DNA from: Paenibacillus kobensis NBRC 15729 | GTDB lineage: Bacteria; Bacillota; Bacilli; Paenibacillales; Paenibacillaceae | Assembly: GCF_004000825.1 (NCBI RefSeq) | Contig: NZ_BILZ01000017.1 | Location: 36,365 to 100,364, forward strand | Reading direction: 5' to 3' | Length of the DNA stretch: 64,000 nt | Shown here: positions 35,966-46,016 of the stretch, piece after piece | How positions within the stretch are numbered: the stretch's first letter is position 1 | Layout: each line of letters begins with the position of its first letter | Notes under the pieces: generated by a model | Seen by the model: only the letters and a program-made list of their open reading frames with translations | Databases searched by the model: none | What the model was told of the DNA's origin: nothing | Position numbers and translations under genes: made by a program

Positions 35966-38900
35966 ATGAAGAAGTGGTTAGCTCCGATTGCGGCAAGCAG
36001 CTTGCTGCTGACCGTCATCAGTCCGGCGGCATATGCCAGTCAGACGGCAGCGGAACAGAAGCCAGCGTCCGAATTCCAAGATTTAAAGGGCCATTGGGCG
36101 CTGCATGACGTTGAACGTATGGAAGAACTCGGTTTGATGAACGGTTATGAAAGCGGTCTCTTCGAGCCGGGCAAGCCAATCAGCCGGGCGGAATTTATTG
36201 CTGTGCTGGACCGTGCGTTCGGATTCGCCGGACAGGCAGACGGGTCATTCCAAGACGTGCCTTCCGATGCATGGTACTACGATTCCGTTATGCGCGCCTA
36301 CGGATCGGGGATTGTGAAAGGGCTCGATGACGCGCGGTTTGAACCGAGTGCCTCGATAACGAGAGAGGACGCGGCAGTTATGCTCGACCGCGCATTCCAG
36401 CTCTCCCCGGCGTCCGGCTCCGACGAGCAATTGAAGGGCTTTCAAGATTACGGGCAAATTTCCGGCTATTCGAAGAAAGCGCTTACCTACCTCGTCGGCG
36501 AGAAGAAGCTTAAAGGCTATAACGGCATGCTGCGCCCGAAGGCGCCGATTACGAGGGCAGAATCAGCTGCCCTGTTATCCGGCATGATCGCCGATATGAT
36601 CACGAAGCCGGGCGAATACGATGCGCCTAACGTGGAAGGGAACTTAATCGTACGGTCGGAAGGAGCCGTCATTCACGGAACGGCGGTTCACGGCAATTTG
36701 CTGCTGACCGAAGGCATTGGTGAAGGCGACGTTGCGCTCGACAATGTTACGGTTGCAGGAACGACAGTGATTAAGGGCGGCGGCAGTCATTCGGTCACGT
36801 TCAAGCACTCGCATATTGGGCCCGTCATCATCGATAAGAAGGGCCAGCCGGTCCGCGTCGTGTTCATCGACGGATCGGAAGGAGAAAGTGTGTCGATGCA
36901 GCAGCCATCCCGCGTTGAAGTATCGGCTGACAGCAAGATCGGGTCGCTCATGGTGAGTCCTCAGGCTCCAGGGGCAGAGATTGCGAGCGAAGGAACGATC
37001 GGCGAACTGACCGTCGAGGCGGGCGGCGTCAAGGTGAACGGGCAGGAAGTGAGCGCCGGATACCGGACAAGCCTGCAGCCGGGGGGAGGCTCAACGACGC
37101 CGACGACACCAACGACACCAACGACACCGACGGCACCAACGACACCAACGACACCAACGGTGCCGACCGCTCCTGCGGGCGAGACGCCTGCTGCGCCGAC
37201 GACGATCCCGGACAGCGATTGGCGGTTGGTATGGAATGACGAATTCAACGGTACCTCGGTCGATTCGTCCAAATGGACGGTAATGGATACGGGTGTCGTG
37301 TACAATAACGAGCTCGAGTATTACAGCCCGAATAATGCATCGATCGAGCAAGACGGTGATCGAAGCGTATTGAGCGTTAAGGCGCGCAAGGAAAGCGTGA
37401 GCGGGAAAAACTACACGTCCGCTAAGCTGATCTCGCAGAACAAGGGCGACTGGACGTACGGCAAGATGGTCGTGCGGGCGAAGCTGCCCGTCCAACAAGG
37501 GATGTGGCCGGCATTCTGGATGCTTCCGACGGATGAGTCTCACTACGGCGGCTGGCCTGCTTCAGGGGAGATCGATATCATGGAGCTGATCGGTGGGGCT
37601 GGAAGCAGCCGCGCGTACGGAACGCTTCATTATGACAGCGTTAAGCCGGACGGCTCGCATGGCTCCGATCAGAACAGCTACGTCTTGCCGGAAGGCCGGA
37701 CGTTCGCTGACGATTATCACGACTTCCAGCTCGAGTGGTTGCCAGGCGTCATTCGCATGTACGTGGACGGACATCTCTATCAGGAAGTGAGCAACTGGAG
37801 GACGAAAGGGCCAGACCAGCCGGAGTACTATACGTACCCTGCGCCGTTCGACCGGCCGTTCTACATGATCCTCAACCTGGCCGTGGGAGGAGATTGGCCG
37901 GGATCGCCGAACGCCGATTTCATATCGGACGAGATGAAGGTCGATTTCGTCCGCGTCTACGAATATGACAAGCTGAGCGAATGGCCGGATGTGACGGGAC
38001 AACCGCCTCTGCCTGAACAGCAGCGGCCTGCACAAGCCGATGGCAATCTGATTTACAACGAGCGCTTCGCGGAAGGAACGGATGCTGCAGGCGTGCCAAA
38101 CAACTGGCAGTCTATTATGAACGCAGGCGGAATGGGCAGCGTATCGGTAGTCGATGACCCGTCGAAAGGCAAAGTCGCCAAAGTGTCCATCGACCAGGCC
38201 GGCACCGAGCTTTATTCCGTCCAATTGACGCAGATGCCATTGTACGTTCAGACGGATAAAACCTATAAGGTCACATTCGAGGCTAAAGCGGATGCGAACC
38301 GTACAATCATGTCGAAGGTCAATCAGTTCCAGAAGAACTGGACGAACTATTCCGGCGAGCGCAATTTCTCGCTCACGACGGCTTGGCAGCCTTATGAATA
38401 TGAATTCGACATGCGCGATAGCACCGATAACAATGCAAGGTTCGAGTTCAACCTCGGACGCGAGTCGGATGCCGCTGTATATATTGCGAACGTGAAGATT
38501 ATCGAGACAGGTGATGCACCGCCGCTTCCGGTCGGACCTGGCGTGCGGGGGACGCTCTCTGACGGCAACTTTATCTATAACGGAACGTTCGATCAAGGCA
38601 AGGATCGGCTCGCATTCTGGTCACACGCCGTTGGGAATGACGCACAGGCGCAGATTAGCGTCAACAATTTCTTGGCGTTCCCGATTATGGAGCGTCAGTT
38701 GGTTGTCGATGTCAAGGATGGAGGCGCTGCGCCTGAATCGGTATCCATCTCCCAGCCAGGACTACCGCTTGAAGGGGATACCGAGTATGGCATTACCTTC
38801 GAAGCACGTTCGGAGGAGGCAAGAAGCATTGACGTTGAACTGTCCGTCTCGGGCGGCAATCCGGTGCAAGTGGTCGGAGGACGCACGATTCAGATCGGAA

Positions 38901-40363
38901 CCTCGATGCAGACCTATGCGAAGGACATTGTCATCGGCGCTGGTGCAACCAGCGTAGAGGCCGAGCTTAAGCTGTTGTTTGGCGGGGCAGCAGGCAAGGT
39001 GTACGTTGATAACGTCCGAATGGTGAAGCGCGGCAAGCCTATTCACGTCAAGGAATACGCTCATATTGCGGCTGCGGAGGCTTGGGAACTCCGGGGCGTT
39101 CAGCTTGAGAACGCGAGCGAAGGCGGCAAGAATGTCGGCTATATGGACGAAGGGGACATGGTGCAGTACAAAATCAGCGTGGACCGGGCGGCCGATTACG
39201 TGATGAGCGCCAGAGTCGCAAGCGGTAAAGCCGGTTCGCAAATTCGTCTCAGCGTGAAGGACGAAGCGGGAACGACCGTATCGCAGTCTGTCTATAATCT
39301 CGGCGAGACAGGCGGCTGGCAGACGTATAAGACGCTCTACTTTGAGCCTGTCGCACTTGAGCCGGGCAAGAACTATTACCTGACGCTCGAAGGGGCAGAC
39401 TATAATACGCTATGGATCGATGCGTCGGCCAGCAAGGTCCGCAACGGCGGGTTCGAAACGGACTTATCCGAGTGGAATCTTGTTACGGGAACCAATGCGA
39501 CGATGAGCCGTTCCGGCGAAGGGGAACTGGTTGTCCAATTGCCGGGCACGGGCACGGAATGGTGGGACGATCAGGTGCAGCAGTACAGCCTGAATATCGA
39601 GAAGGGCAAGACGTACCGTCTCGAAGTCGATGCCTCGGCTTCAGCGCCGAGACCGATGCAAATCGCCGTATCCGAGAGCAGCAGCCCGTATACGAAATAT
39701 TTGGACGAAGAGGCGGGGCTCACCGCACAGAAGACACGGTATGAGTATACGTTCACGATGAGCGAAGAGACCGATCCTGCGGCGGAAATCGTGTTCGGAC
39801 TCGGCAAGCCGGGAGCGGCGGCCGTATCCATCGACCGCGTGCTTCTGTATGAGGTCAATCCGTCTGCCGAGGGCGGCGGACAGCCGATGAATGTCAACTT
39901 GATTCAGAACGGGAACTTCACGAATGGAACGACGGGATGGTTCTCGTATGCGGACGATGCGAGTCAGCTGTCGATTGCGGCCGCGAGCGGCAAGCTGGAA
40001 GCTTCGATCGGCAGTGTCGGCGTCAACCCGTGGGACCGTCAAGTGATTCAAGAAGGGTTCAAAATCCAACAGGGCTCGCGTTACACGCTCAGCTTCAAAG
40101 CAAAGGCGGATACGGCCCGCAAGATGGGCCTTGGCATTGGCTGGGTTGACGCGGCCAACAACTACGAGTGGCATGGATACTATGGCCAGCAGGTTGACTT
40201 GACGACCGGCGAGCAGACGTTTACCTTCACATTCGATGCGACGGCAGACAGCTATATGAATTCCCGCATATCGTTCGATATGGGCAACATCCCGGGCGGG
40301 AATGCGGATCATACCGTGATTACGATTACGGACGTGAGCCTGGTGAATATCGGATCGATCTAG
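35966..40363 (+). CDS. S-layer-anchored GH16 beta-glucanase with multiple carbohydrate-binding modules
   Basis: This 1465-aa secreted protein has a signal peptide (about 1-27), three SLH domains (about 35-200) for binding cell-wall polymer, a repetitive beta-rich region (about 220-350), a Thr-Pro linker, and a GH16 catalytic domain (about 420-670) with nucleophile and acid Glu535 and Glu540 in GEIDIMEL. The C-terminal half has CBM4/9-like modules (near 690-840, 1150-1300 and 1310-1465), a shorter related one near 860-1020 and a CBM6-like module near 1030-1150. It should degrade beta-1,3-glucan (laminarin type) at the cell surface and feed the importer upstream. I use the ATG at 35966, seven bases after AGGGGGAT; the ATG at 35960 is too close. 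Confidence 0.94.
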   Translation: MKKWLAPIAASSLLLTVISPAAYASQTAAEQKPASEFQDLKGHWALHDVERMEELGLMNGYESGLFEPGKPISRAEFIAVLDRAFGFAGQADGSFQDVPSDAWYYDSVMRAYGSGIVKGLDDARFEPSASITREDAAVMLDRAFQLSPASGSDEQLKGFQDYGQISGYSKKALTYLVGEKKLKGYNGMLRPKAPITRAESAALLSGMIADMITKPGEYDAPNVEGNLIVRSEGAVIHGTAVHGNLLLTEGIGEGDVALDNVTVAGTTVIKGGGSHSVTFKHSHIGPVIIDKKGQPVRVVFIDGSEGESVSMQQPSRVEVSADSKIGSLMVSPQAPGAEIASEGTIGELTVEAGGVKVNGQEVSAGYRTSLQPGGGSTTPTTPTTPTTPTAPTTPTTPTVPTAPAGETPAAPTTIPDSDWRLVWNDEFNGTSVDSSKWTVMDTGVVYNNELEYYSPNNASIEQDGDRSVLSVKARKESVSGKNYTSAKLISQNKGDWTYGKMVVRAKLPVQQGMWPAFWMLPTDESHYGGWPASGEIDIMELIGGAGSSRAYGTLHYDSVKPDGSHGSDQNSYVLPEGRTFADDYHDFQLEWLPGVIRMYVDGHLYQEVSNWRTKGPDQPEYYTYPAPFDRPFYMILNLAVGGDWPGSPNADFISDEMKVDFVRVYEYDKLSEWPDVTGQPPLPEQQRPAQADGNLIYNERFAEGTDAAGVPNNWQSIMNAGGMGSVSVVDDPSKGKVAKVSIDQAGTELYSVQLTQMPLYVQTDKTYKVTFEAKADANRTIMSKVNQFQKNWTNYSGERNFSLTTAWQPYEYEFDMRDSTDNNARFEFNLGRESDAAVYIANVKIIETGDAPPLPVGPGVRGTLSDGNFIYNGTFDQGKDRLAFWSHAVGNDAQAQISVNNFLAFPIMERQLVVDVKDGGAAPESVSISQPGLPLEGDTEYGITFEARSEEARSIDVELSVSGGNPVQVVGGRTIQIGTSMQTYAKDIVIGAGATSVEAELKLLFGGAAGKVYVDNVRMVKRGKPIHVKEYAHIAAAEAWELRGVQLENASEGGKNVGYMDEGDMVQYKISVDRAADYVMSARVASGKAGSQIRLSVKDEAGTTVSQSVYNLGETGGWQTYKTLYFEPVALEPGKNYYLTLEGADYNTLWIDASASKVRNGGFETDLSEWNLVTGTNATMSRSGEGELVVQLPGTGTEWWDDQVQQYSLNIEKGKTYRLEVDASASAPRPMQIAVSESSSPYTKYLDEEAGLTAQKTRYEYTFTMSEETDPAAEIVFGLGKPGAAAVSIDRVLLYEVNPSAEGGGQPMNVNLIQNGNFTNGTTGWFSYADDASQLSIAAASGKLEASIGSVGVNPWDRQVIQEGFKIQQGSRYTLSFKAKADTARKMGLGIGWVDAANNYEWHGYYGQQVDLTTGEQTFTFTFDATADSYMNSRISFDMGNIPGGNADHTVITITDVSLVNIGSI

Positions 40364-40380
40364 AAAAAAGGCAGCGACAA

Positions 40381-40410
40381 CAGCCCCTTGCTTGGCAAGG
40401 GGCTGTTTGG
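40381..40410 (+). terminator. Terminator of the SLH-GH16 gene
   Basis: CAGCCCCTTGC, loop TTG, and GCAAGGGGCTG form a perfect 11-bp stem followed by TTTGG. Confidence 0.8.
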
Positions 40411-40418
40411 TGTTCGAT

Positions 40419-40672
40419 AGAGCAGATTTTTCTGCACTATCGGGTGGTGGTGAGCACCAGTGAGCGGGCTAGAGTAGATTTTTCTGCACTATCGGGTGGC
40501 AGTGAGCAGGGGGGAGCTGGCTAGAGCAGATTTTTCTGCACTATCGGGTGGCGGTGAGCGGAGGTGAGCGGGTTAGAGCAGATTTTTCTGCACTATCGGG
40601 TGGCGGTGAGCAGAGGGGGAGCGGGCTAGAGCAGGATTTTCTGCACAATCGGGTGGTGGTGAGCAGCATAAA
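40419..40672. repeat. 52-bp tandem repeat, five copies, with internal palindrome
   Basis: Units begin at about 40421, 40473, 40525, 40577 and 40630. Each has AGAGCAGATTTTTCTGCAC, in which GCAGA and TCTGC pair, then ATCGGGTGG and a G-rich variable part. The array fills the gap between two convergent genes. The remaining 100 bp up to 40774 hold nothing I recognise. Confidence 0.95.
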
Positions 40673-40774
40673 GACCGCATGCTTGGCGAAGAGTAGGCGG
40701 GTTGCGTTTGCCTTTTCGGTCGCTGAGAATGCGGTCGCTCTTACGTTTTTAAAGCGTTTACATTTAACGGTAAG

Positions 40775-41500
40775 TTAGTTGCCCGTGAACTTCACCCAGT
40801 CGTAATAAGCATACAGCGGATTCGCGCCGTTGTACGGTTGGAGCCAGCTGTCGACGCCAGTGCCGTTCCAGAGATTCATCATGATTTTGCCTGGATTCTT
40901 AGGGATGTTGCTCGTAGCCGTATGCTTCAGAACGCCGTCCACGTACCACTTGATATAGCCAGCCTGCCAGTCGAACGCATAGGTATGGTAGCCTTGCGAC
41001 GCATCGAAGCCGAGATTGATGACTGCCTCGTGTCCGCCAACGCCATTCGTGTAATAGTTGAATTGAACCTTGGTCGTGTCCTTGCCGAGGAACTCGATAT
41101 CGATCTCATCCCACGGGGTGCCGTCGGTTGGTCCCGTATACGTGAAGAAGGAAGAGACGATGCCTGGATTTTTGGCCGGCTTCATGTTGACCTCATACAG
41201 GCCATAGCCATACTTGTTGGTGGAGCGGTACTCGGCGCAATCGAATTTGTTGTACGACGGGCTCGTGAGCGCTAGGCGCATTTGTCCGCCTGACGTGAAC
41301 GAAACGTTGTTGGCCCTCCATGTGCAGTTGAACATGTTGCCGTTCGAGTATCCGTCTGCCTTTTGCCACGTGCTGGAGTTGAAATAAGTAAGCGGTTCCG
41401 AGAATACCCATTGTGCAAATGCCGACGTTGTTAATAAAGTGCTGCATAAGAGTGCGATTGCCATGCAGCTGGCCACTAGCTTGTTCTTGCGTTTCATCAT
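40775..41500 (-). CDS. GH16 lichenase (endo-beta-1,3-1,4-glucanase)
   Basis: This 241-aa secreted enzyme has a signal peptide ending after TSAFA, then a compact GH16 jelly roll with the bacterial lichenase active site [10 protein letters not shown] (Glu132, Asp134, Glu136). Conserved stretches such as [12 protein letters not shown] and [17 protein letters not shown] place it with Bacillus and Paenibacillus BglA/LicB enzymes of the same length. It cleaves mixed-linkage beta-glucan outside the cell. The ATG at 41500 has GGAGGAA upstream; a TTG at 41515 lies in the ribosome site itself. It is convergent with the SLH-GH16 gene. Confidence 0.96.
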   Translation of the reverse strand: MMKRKNKLVASCMAIALLCSTLLTTSAFAQWVFSEPLTYFNSSTWQKADGYSNGNMFNCTWRANNVSFTSGGQMRLALTSPSYNKFDCAEYRSTNKYGYGLYEVNMKPAKNPGIVSSFFTYTGPTDGTPWDEIDIEFLGKDTTKVQFNYYTNGVGGHEAVINLGFDASQGYHTYAFDWQAGYIKWYVDGVLKHTATSNIPKNPGKIMMNLWNGTGVDSWLQPYNGANPLYAYYDWVKFTGN

Positions 41501-41732
41501 TATATTCCTCCTCAAATAATGGATTGGTAAATCATCCTTATCATAACGACCCGATGCAGCCGGCAGCTATAATAATAATTTAAGGTTCAATAGTAACAAT
41601 GCAAGAGGATGAACCCTCCGCTCCGATCTGCTGAGATTTCACTTTGCATTAAGGTTGCATAGAAACCGCGTTAAGACCGTGCAGCTACTCTTATACGTGT
41701 AAGCAAATCGGGATAGAGAGGGAGAACGAGGG

Positions 41733-43778
41733 ATGAGAAAATGGGGAGCGCTGCGTGCCAGCACGGTTGTCGGGATAGCGTTTGTGTTGTCGGCTGGTGT
41801 GTGGACAGGAGGAGGCTTGGAGAGGAAGGCCTCTGCCGCACCGGCACAGAAGCAGAAGCAGGGAGTTCCACTGCAAGCGGCAGATGTGCAGCAGTTCCTC
41901 GACACGTTCATGGCGCAGCCGGATATTCGCGATCATCTGGCAGGAGCCGTAGCCACGGTCGTCCAAGGGGATAAGGTTCTCGCGAGCGAAGGTTACGGCT
42001 ATGCCGATGTGGCGCGCAAGATTGTCGTCGATCCGGAGAAGACCGTGTTTCGGATCGCTTCGGTCTCGAAGGTCGTGACCGCTACGGCGGTCATGCAGCT
42101 GACCGAGCAAGGGCAGCTCGATTTGAACGCGGACTTGAACCGTTACCTAGGAAAGGTGCATATTCCGAACAAGACCGGTACGCCGCTGACGATGCGGGAT
42201 TTGCTGACGAACAGCACCGGGTTCGAATACGGGGACACTTCCGAGATGTCGACGAACGATTTGGAAGAAGAGTTTCCGCTGAAATCCTTCGTACAAAGCC
42301 ATGTTCCAACGGTTATCCGGGAGCCGGGCAAGTATTACCGGTACGACAATCTAGGGTTCACGATTCAAGGTTATGCCGTCGAGCAAGTATCGGGCCAGCC
42401 GTTCGAACAATATGTGCGCGATCATATCTATAAACCGCTCGGCATGACCAGCAGCGAGTTCCGGCTGACGCCGCGCATGATGGAGCGGTTGGCTGTTCCT
42501 TATAATGTGGAAGGCGAGCCGATCCCGGCCTACACGACGATTCCAACCGTATTGCCTGCCGGAGGAATGCTTTCGACCGGCGCAGATATGGCCCGGTTCA
42601 TGATGGCTCATCTGGGCGGCGGCAAACTTGGCGAAGCGGTTATTCTGAAGGAAGAGACGGCAGCTGAGATGCATAAGCCGCAGCTCGCGATCCATCCGAA
42701 GCTGCCGAACATGGCGTATGGGTTCGAGTACTCGAACCAACAAATTTATAACGGGTACAATGTGGCGGAGAAAAGCGGCGACGAATCCGGCTTCCATAGC
42801 GGCATGTGGCTGCTGCCCGATGAGAAGGTCGGCGTGTACCTGAATGTGAACAAAGACTTCGATTTCCGTACGCCGTTCTTCGAGGCGTTCATGGACCGCT
42901 ATTTCCCGGAAAAGACTGAAACCGTGCCGCTGGGCAAGACTGGCCAATCATCCGACTCCGCGTCTGTCAGTCCGTCTCTGACGGCATTCGAGGGAGTGTA
43001 CAGCGATCTGCGCAACCGGATGTGGACGACGCGCGTTCGTGCGGAGGATGGGCTGTTGATTGCTGCCGATCCGCTCGGCGAGCATAAACTTCGTGAGATT
43101 GAACCGCTTCTATTCCAAGACGAGAACGGCGTTAGGGCTGCTTTCGCCCTTAACGATGACGGTTCGGTGCGAGCCTTTTATTACGATCTGAAGTCTGACA
43201 GCTGGGCGCAGAAACGGTCGGAACCGCGCATCTACCCGGACATTGCAGCGGATGACCCTTATGCTTCGAACATTTATCATCTGCGCCAGCTCGGCGTCAT
43301 TGGCCAGGAGGGCCTAGATGAGCCATTCCATCCGAAACAGGCGGTCACAAGAGGCGAATTCGTAGAATGGTTCATCCGCTGGTCGGGTATTGCGCCTTCC
43401 GTGCAGAAGCCGGTATTTTCGGACATCGCGGGCAGCCCTTATAAGCAAGAGATTCAAGCGGCTTACGAATTCGGCGTTATCAAGGGATCGGGAAGCGGGA
43501 AATTCGAGCCGCTTAAGCCGATCACGAGAGCGGAGGCGGCGGCGGTCGTCTGGAATTTGGCGTCCGCTTACCTTCATGCAGCCCCTCTCGAAGCGCGGAT
43601 CGAAGGCCGCATTGCGCCATGGGCGGCAGAAGGGGTTCGGTACGTTGTGGCGAAAGGATTATACGGGCTTGACGTCACACGGTCCGAGGACGGGGCTGTA
43701 CAATACCGGCCGAACGATCCGATGTTAAGAGAAGAAGCGGCAGCGCTGTTATCGAAGTTCGCAGACCGCTTGTACTAG
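41733..43778 (+). CDS. SLH-anchored beta-lactamase-family serine hydrolase
   Basis: This 681-aa secreted protein has a signal peptide (about 1-36), a class C beta-lactamase/esterase-fold domain (about 50-395) with SVSK (Ser110, Lys113), Tyr204-Asp-Asn206 and an HSG triad, a small beta-rich domain (about 415-490) and three SLH domains (about 495-681). It should be held on the S-layer-bearing cell wall. Such enzymes are D-aminopeptidases, carboxypeptidases or esterases rather than resistance lactamases; the substrate is unknown. The ribosome site is GAGAGGGAGAA. It has no operon partner. Confidence 0.92.
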   Translation: MRKWGALRASTVVGIAFVLSAGVWTGGGLERKASAAPAQKQKQGVPLQAADVQQFLDTFMAQPDIRDHLAGAVATVVQGDKVLASEGYGYADVARKIVVDPEKTVFRIASVSKVVTATAVMQLTEQGQLDLNADLNRYLGKVHIPNKTGTPLTMRDLLTNSTGFEYGDTSEMSTNDLEEEFPLKSFVQSHVPTVIREPGKYYRYDNLGFTIQGYAVEQVSGQPFEQYVRDHIYKPLGMTSSEFRLTPRMMERLAVPYNVEGEPIPAYTTIPTVLPAGGMLSTGADMARFMMAHLGGGKLGEAVILKEETAAEMHKPQLAIHPKLPNMAYGFEYSNQQIYNGYNVAEKSGDESGFHSGMWLLPDEKVGVYLNVNKDFDFRTPFFEAFMDRYFPEKTETVPLGKTGQSSDSASVSPSLTAFEGVYSDLRNRMWTTRVRAEDGLLIAADPLGEHKLREIEPLLFQDENGVRAAFALNDDGSVRAFYYDLKSDSWAQKRSEPRIYPDIAADDPYASNIYHLRQLGVIGQEGLDEPFHPKQAVTRGEFVEWFIRWSGIAPSVQKPVFSDIAGSPYKQEIQAAYEFGVIKGSGSGKFEPLKPITRAEAAAVVWNLASAYLHAAPLEARIEGRIAPWAAEGVRYVVAKGLYGLDVTRSEDGAVQYRPNDPMLREEAAALLSKFADRLY

Positions 43779-43791
43779 CACACAATAAGAG

Positions 43792-43830
43792 ATCCCTCCT
43801 GCTGCAGGCTTGCCGTGCGGCCGGAGGGAT
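43792..43830. terminator. Inverted repeat after the serine hydrolase gene
   Basis: ATCCCTCC (43792-43799) pairs with GGAGGGAT (43823-43830), with a further inner GGC/GCC possibility. No T-run follows, so termination is uncertain. Confidence 0.4.
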
Positions 43831-43846
43831 ACGTGTATGATTAGGG

Positions 43847-44548
43847 GTGCAGACGATCAAATCGATTCTAGTTATCGACGATGACATGGAAATTCGCGAG
43901 CTGCTTGTCATCTATTTGCGCAATTACGGTTATGGCTGTTACGAAGCGGGCAACGGTAAGGAAGCGTATGCGCTGTTCCAGAAGGAGAGAATCGATCTGG
44001 TTCTGGCCGATGTGATGATGCCTGAGATGGACGGGATCGAGCTGCTAAGGGCGATGCGGCAGCAGTCTCAAGTTCCGTTCTTGTTCCTGTCTGCCAAGTC
44101 CGACGCGATGGACCGCATTAATGGCTTGCAGCTTGGCGCGGACGATTATATCGGCAAGCCTTTCAATCCGCTTGAAGTCGTCAGCCGCATTCAAGCTTTG
44201 TTCCGGAGGGCCGAGTCGTATGCTCAGCCGGATCATCAGAGCCGGAAGGCGATCGAAATCGCGGACATTAAGCTGGATATGGAGAGCTGCCAGCTGTTCA
44301 AAGGCGGCGAGAAGAAGGATGTCACGTCCTATGAATTCAAAATTCTCGCTTTGTTAATGAGCCGCGCCGGCCGAGTCTATACGAAAGCGCAAATCTACGA
44401 GCAAGTATGGGGCGAGGAATATATGGGGGACGAAAATTTGGTGATGGTCTACATCAGCAAGCTGCGGGACAAAATCGAGGACAACCCGAGGAAGCCTGTC
44501 CATCTTATTACGATCAGGGGGCTCGGCTACCGGTTTGAGAAACGATAA
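43847..44548 (+). CDS. OmpR-family response regulator
   Basis: This 233-aa regulator has a receiver domain with Asp55 (LADVMMPEMDG) and Lys in YIGKPF, and a winged-helix output domain ending in TIRGLGYRFEK. It starts at a GTG. It overlaps the next kinase gene by 14 bp and forms a pair with it. The downstream DUF2798 gene, whose promoter has an 11-bp-spaced direct repeat, is a plausible target. Confidence 0.93.
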   Translation: MQTIKSILVIDDDMEIRELLVIYLRNYGYGCYEAGNGKEAYALFQKERIDLVLADVMMPEMDGIELLRAMRQQSQVPFLFLSAKSDAMDRINGLQLGADDYIGKPFNPLEVVSRIQALFRRAESYAQPDHQSRKAIEIADIKLDMESCQLFKGGEKKDVTSYEFKILALLMSRAGRVYTKAQIYEQVWGEEYMGDENLVMVYISKLRDKIEDNPRKPVHLITIRGLGYRFEKR

Positions 44549-45926
44549 CAACCGTTCAAGCAGGCGGCCGCTCATCCGATTGTTTCTGCGCAACTACATG
44601 GCCATCATGGGGATTCTGATCGGAGTGACGGCAGTCTCGCTCGTCATGATGGATTTCATCATGAACCATTTTCTCGATCAGGAGCCCGACTTTAACCGAA
44701 TTGAGGCGGGCCAGCTGTACGACCAAGCCTCGGGAACGTTGAAAAGGCAGCTGCCAGACCGATATGGCGGATGGCTCGAGCTTGTCGATGAATGGGGCAA
44801 CGTGGCCGCGGCCTGCGGCAAGCAAGACGATATCCTGTCGTACGCGGAAGACGATCTGTACGCCCGAATGGACACATTCCGGAAGGGCGATTCGATTCAC
44901 TATCATGTCTATTCGGTTGCAGGGCCGAATGGTGAACATTATAAGCTGCTGTGGAAAATACCGGAGCCGCTCAGCAGCATCCTGCTGGCTTTATCGATTT
45001 TTGCAGGATCTGCGCTTGTGCTTCTGAGCGTCGCCCTGTATTTTTACACGATGCGTTCGGTCCGTCAGTTGAAGAAGCCGCTCCAGCAAATAGTCGGCGG
45101 CATTAAGGAGATGGAACGGTTCAACTATGCGACTCGTCTCGAGTTCTACGCGGAGAAAGAATTGGCGGAAATCCGCGATGCTTTCAACGGGATGGCCGAA
45201 CGTATCCAGTCGGCTTCGCTCTATAAGGAGAAGGCGGAGCGGAACCGGCAGAACCTGCTGCTGCATTTGTCCCACGATTTGAAGACGCCCATTACATCCA
45301 TTCTGGGCTATTCGCAGTTGCTGCTGGAACAGCGCGAACCGGGCGAGAGCCAGAACAAGCGGTATGTCCGGTACATTCACGACAAATCTTCATACATGAG
45401 CCAATTGGTGCATGATTTGTTCGAGCTTGCGAAGCTGGATGACCCGCATCTGAAGCTGGAGCTGGAGCGGATCAACATGACCAAATGGTTTCAGCAGACG
45501 ATCGCGGAGCGCTATCCCGACATTGAACAGCAAGGATTCGAGCTCCAGGTGGATCTGGAAGAGACGCCGCTCTATGTTCGGATGGACCGTATGCAGATGA
45601 ATCGCGTCGTAGACAACTTGATCGGCAACGCGTTGAAATACAATCCGTCAGGCACGACGCTGTACGCTGCATGCAGAGAGGAAGAAGGACGCGTCCTGCT
45701 GTGGATCGGAGATGATGGGATAGGCTTGCCTGTGCAGGACCGCGAGGTGCTGTTCGACGAATTCGTGCGCGGAACGGCTCCTTTGAAAGACGGAACGGGG
45801 CTCGGACTTGCCATCTGCCGCAAGATTATTACCCGCCACGAAGGAACGATCGAGCTTCTGGACGAGCCGCCATATTCTACGCTGTTTCGGATCGGTCTGC
45901 CGAAAGCGCCTGGAGCATCCGCTTAG
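44535..45926 (+). CDS. Sensor histidine kinase
   Basis: This 463-aa kinase has two helices (about 18-40 and 150-172), a roughly 110-residue extracytoplasmic domain, HAMP, a HisKA box with His247 in LSHDLKTPITS and an ATPase domain with GDDGIGL and GTGLGLAIC motifs. It starts at a TTG inside the regulator gene. The stimulus is unknown; a short sensor domain of this size is common in envelope-stress kinases. Confidence 0.93.
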   Translation: MRNDNNRSSRRPLIRLFLRNYMAIMGILIGVTAVSLVMMDFIMNHFLDQEPDFNRIEAGQLYDQASGTLKRQLPDRYGGWLELVDEWGNVAAACGKQDDILSYAEDDLYARMDTFRKGDSIHYHVYSVAGPNGEHYKLLWKIPEPLSSILLALSIFAGSALVLLSVALYFYTMRSVRQLKKPLQQIVGGIKEMERFNYATRLEFYAEKELAEIRDAFNGMAERIQSASLYKEKAERNRQNLLLHLSHDLKTPITSILGYSQLLLEQREPGESQNKRYVRYIHDKSSYMSQLVHDLFELAKLDDPHLKLELERINMTKWFQQTIAERYPDIEQQGFELQVDLEETPLYVRMDRMQMNRVVDNLIGNALKYNPSGTTLYAACREEEGRVLLWIGDDGIGLPVQDREVLFDEFVRGTAPLKDGTGLGLAICRKIITRHEGTIELLDEPPYSTLFRIGLPKAPGASA

Positions 45927-45942
45927 GCGCAATTAAATTTTG

Positions 45943-45988
45943 TTCACAAATCTGTCACTTATGCGAGGCGGCCCCGGCATCCTATACT
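45943..45988 (+). promoter_or_regulatory. Direct repeat and promoter before the DUF2798 gene
   Basis: TTCAC (45943-45947) and GTCAC (45954-45958) are spaced by 11 bp, as for OmpR-type regulator boxes, and TATACT (45983-45988) can serve as -10 with no good -35. Confidence 0.45.
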
Positions 45989-46016
45989 TACGAAATACAA
46001 GAAAGGATGAGGGAAA

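Noticed and set aside
37562..38596. Minus-strand frame of about 344 codons
   Set aside because: It is antisense to the GH16 and CBM part of the SLH protein, an effect of the high-GC codon pattern.
40419..40672. CRISPR-like array with 52-bp period
   Set aside because: The parts between the palindromes are themselves conserved from unit to unit, so there are no unique spacers, and no cas gene is near. It is a tandem repeat.
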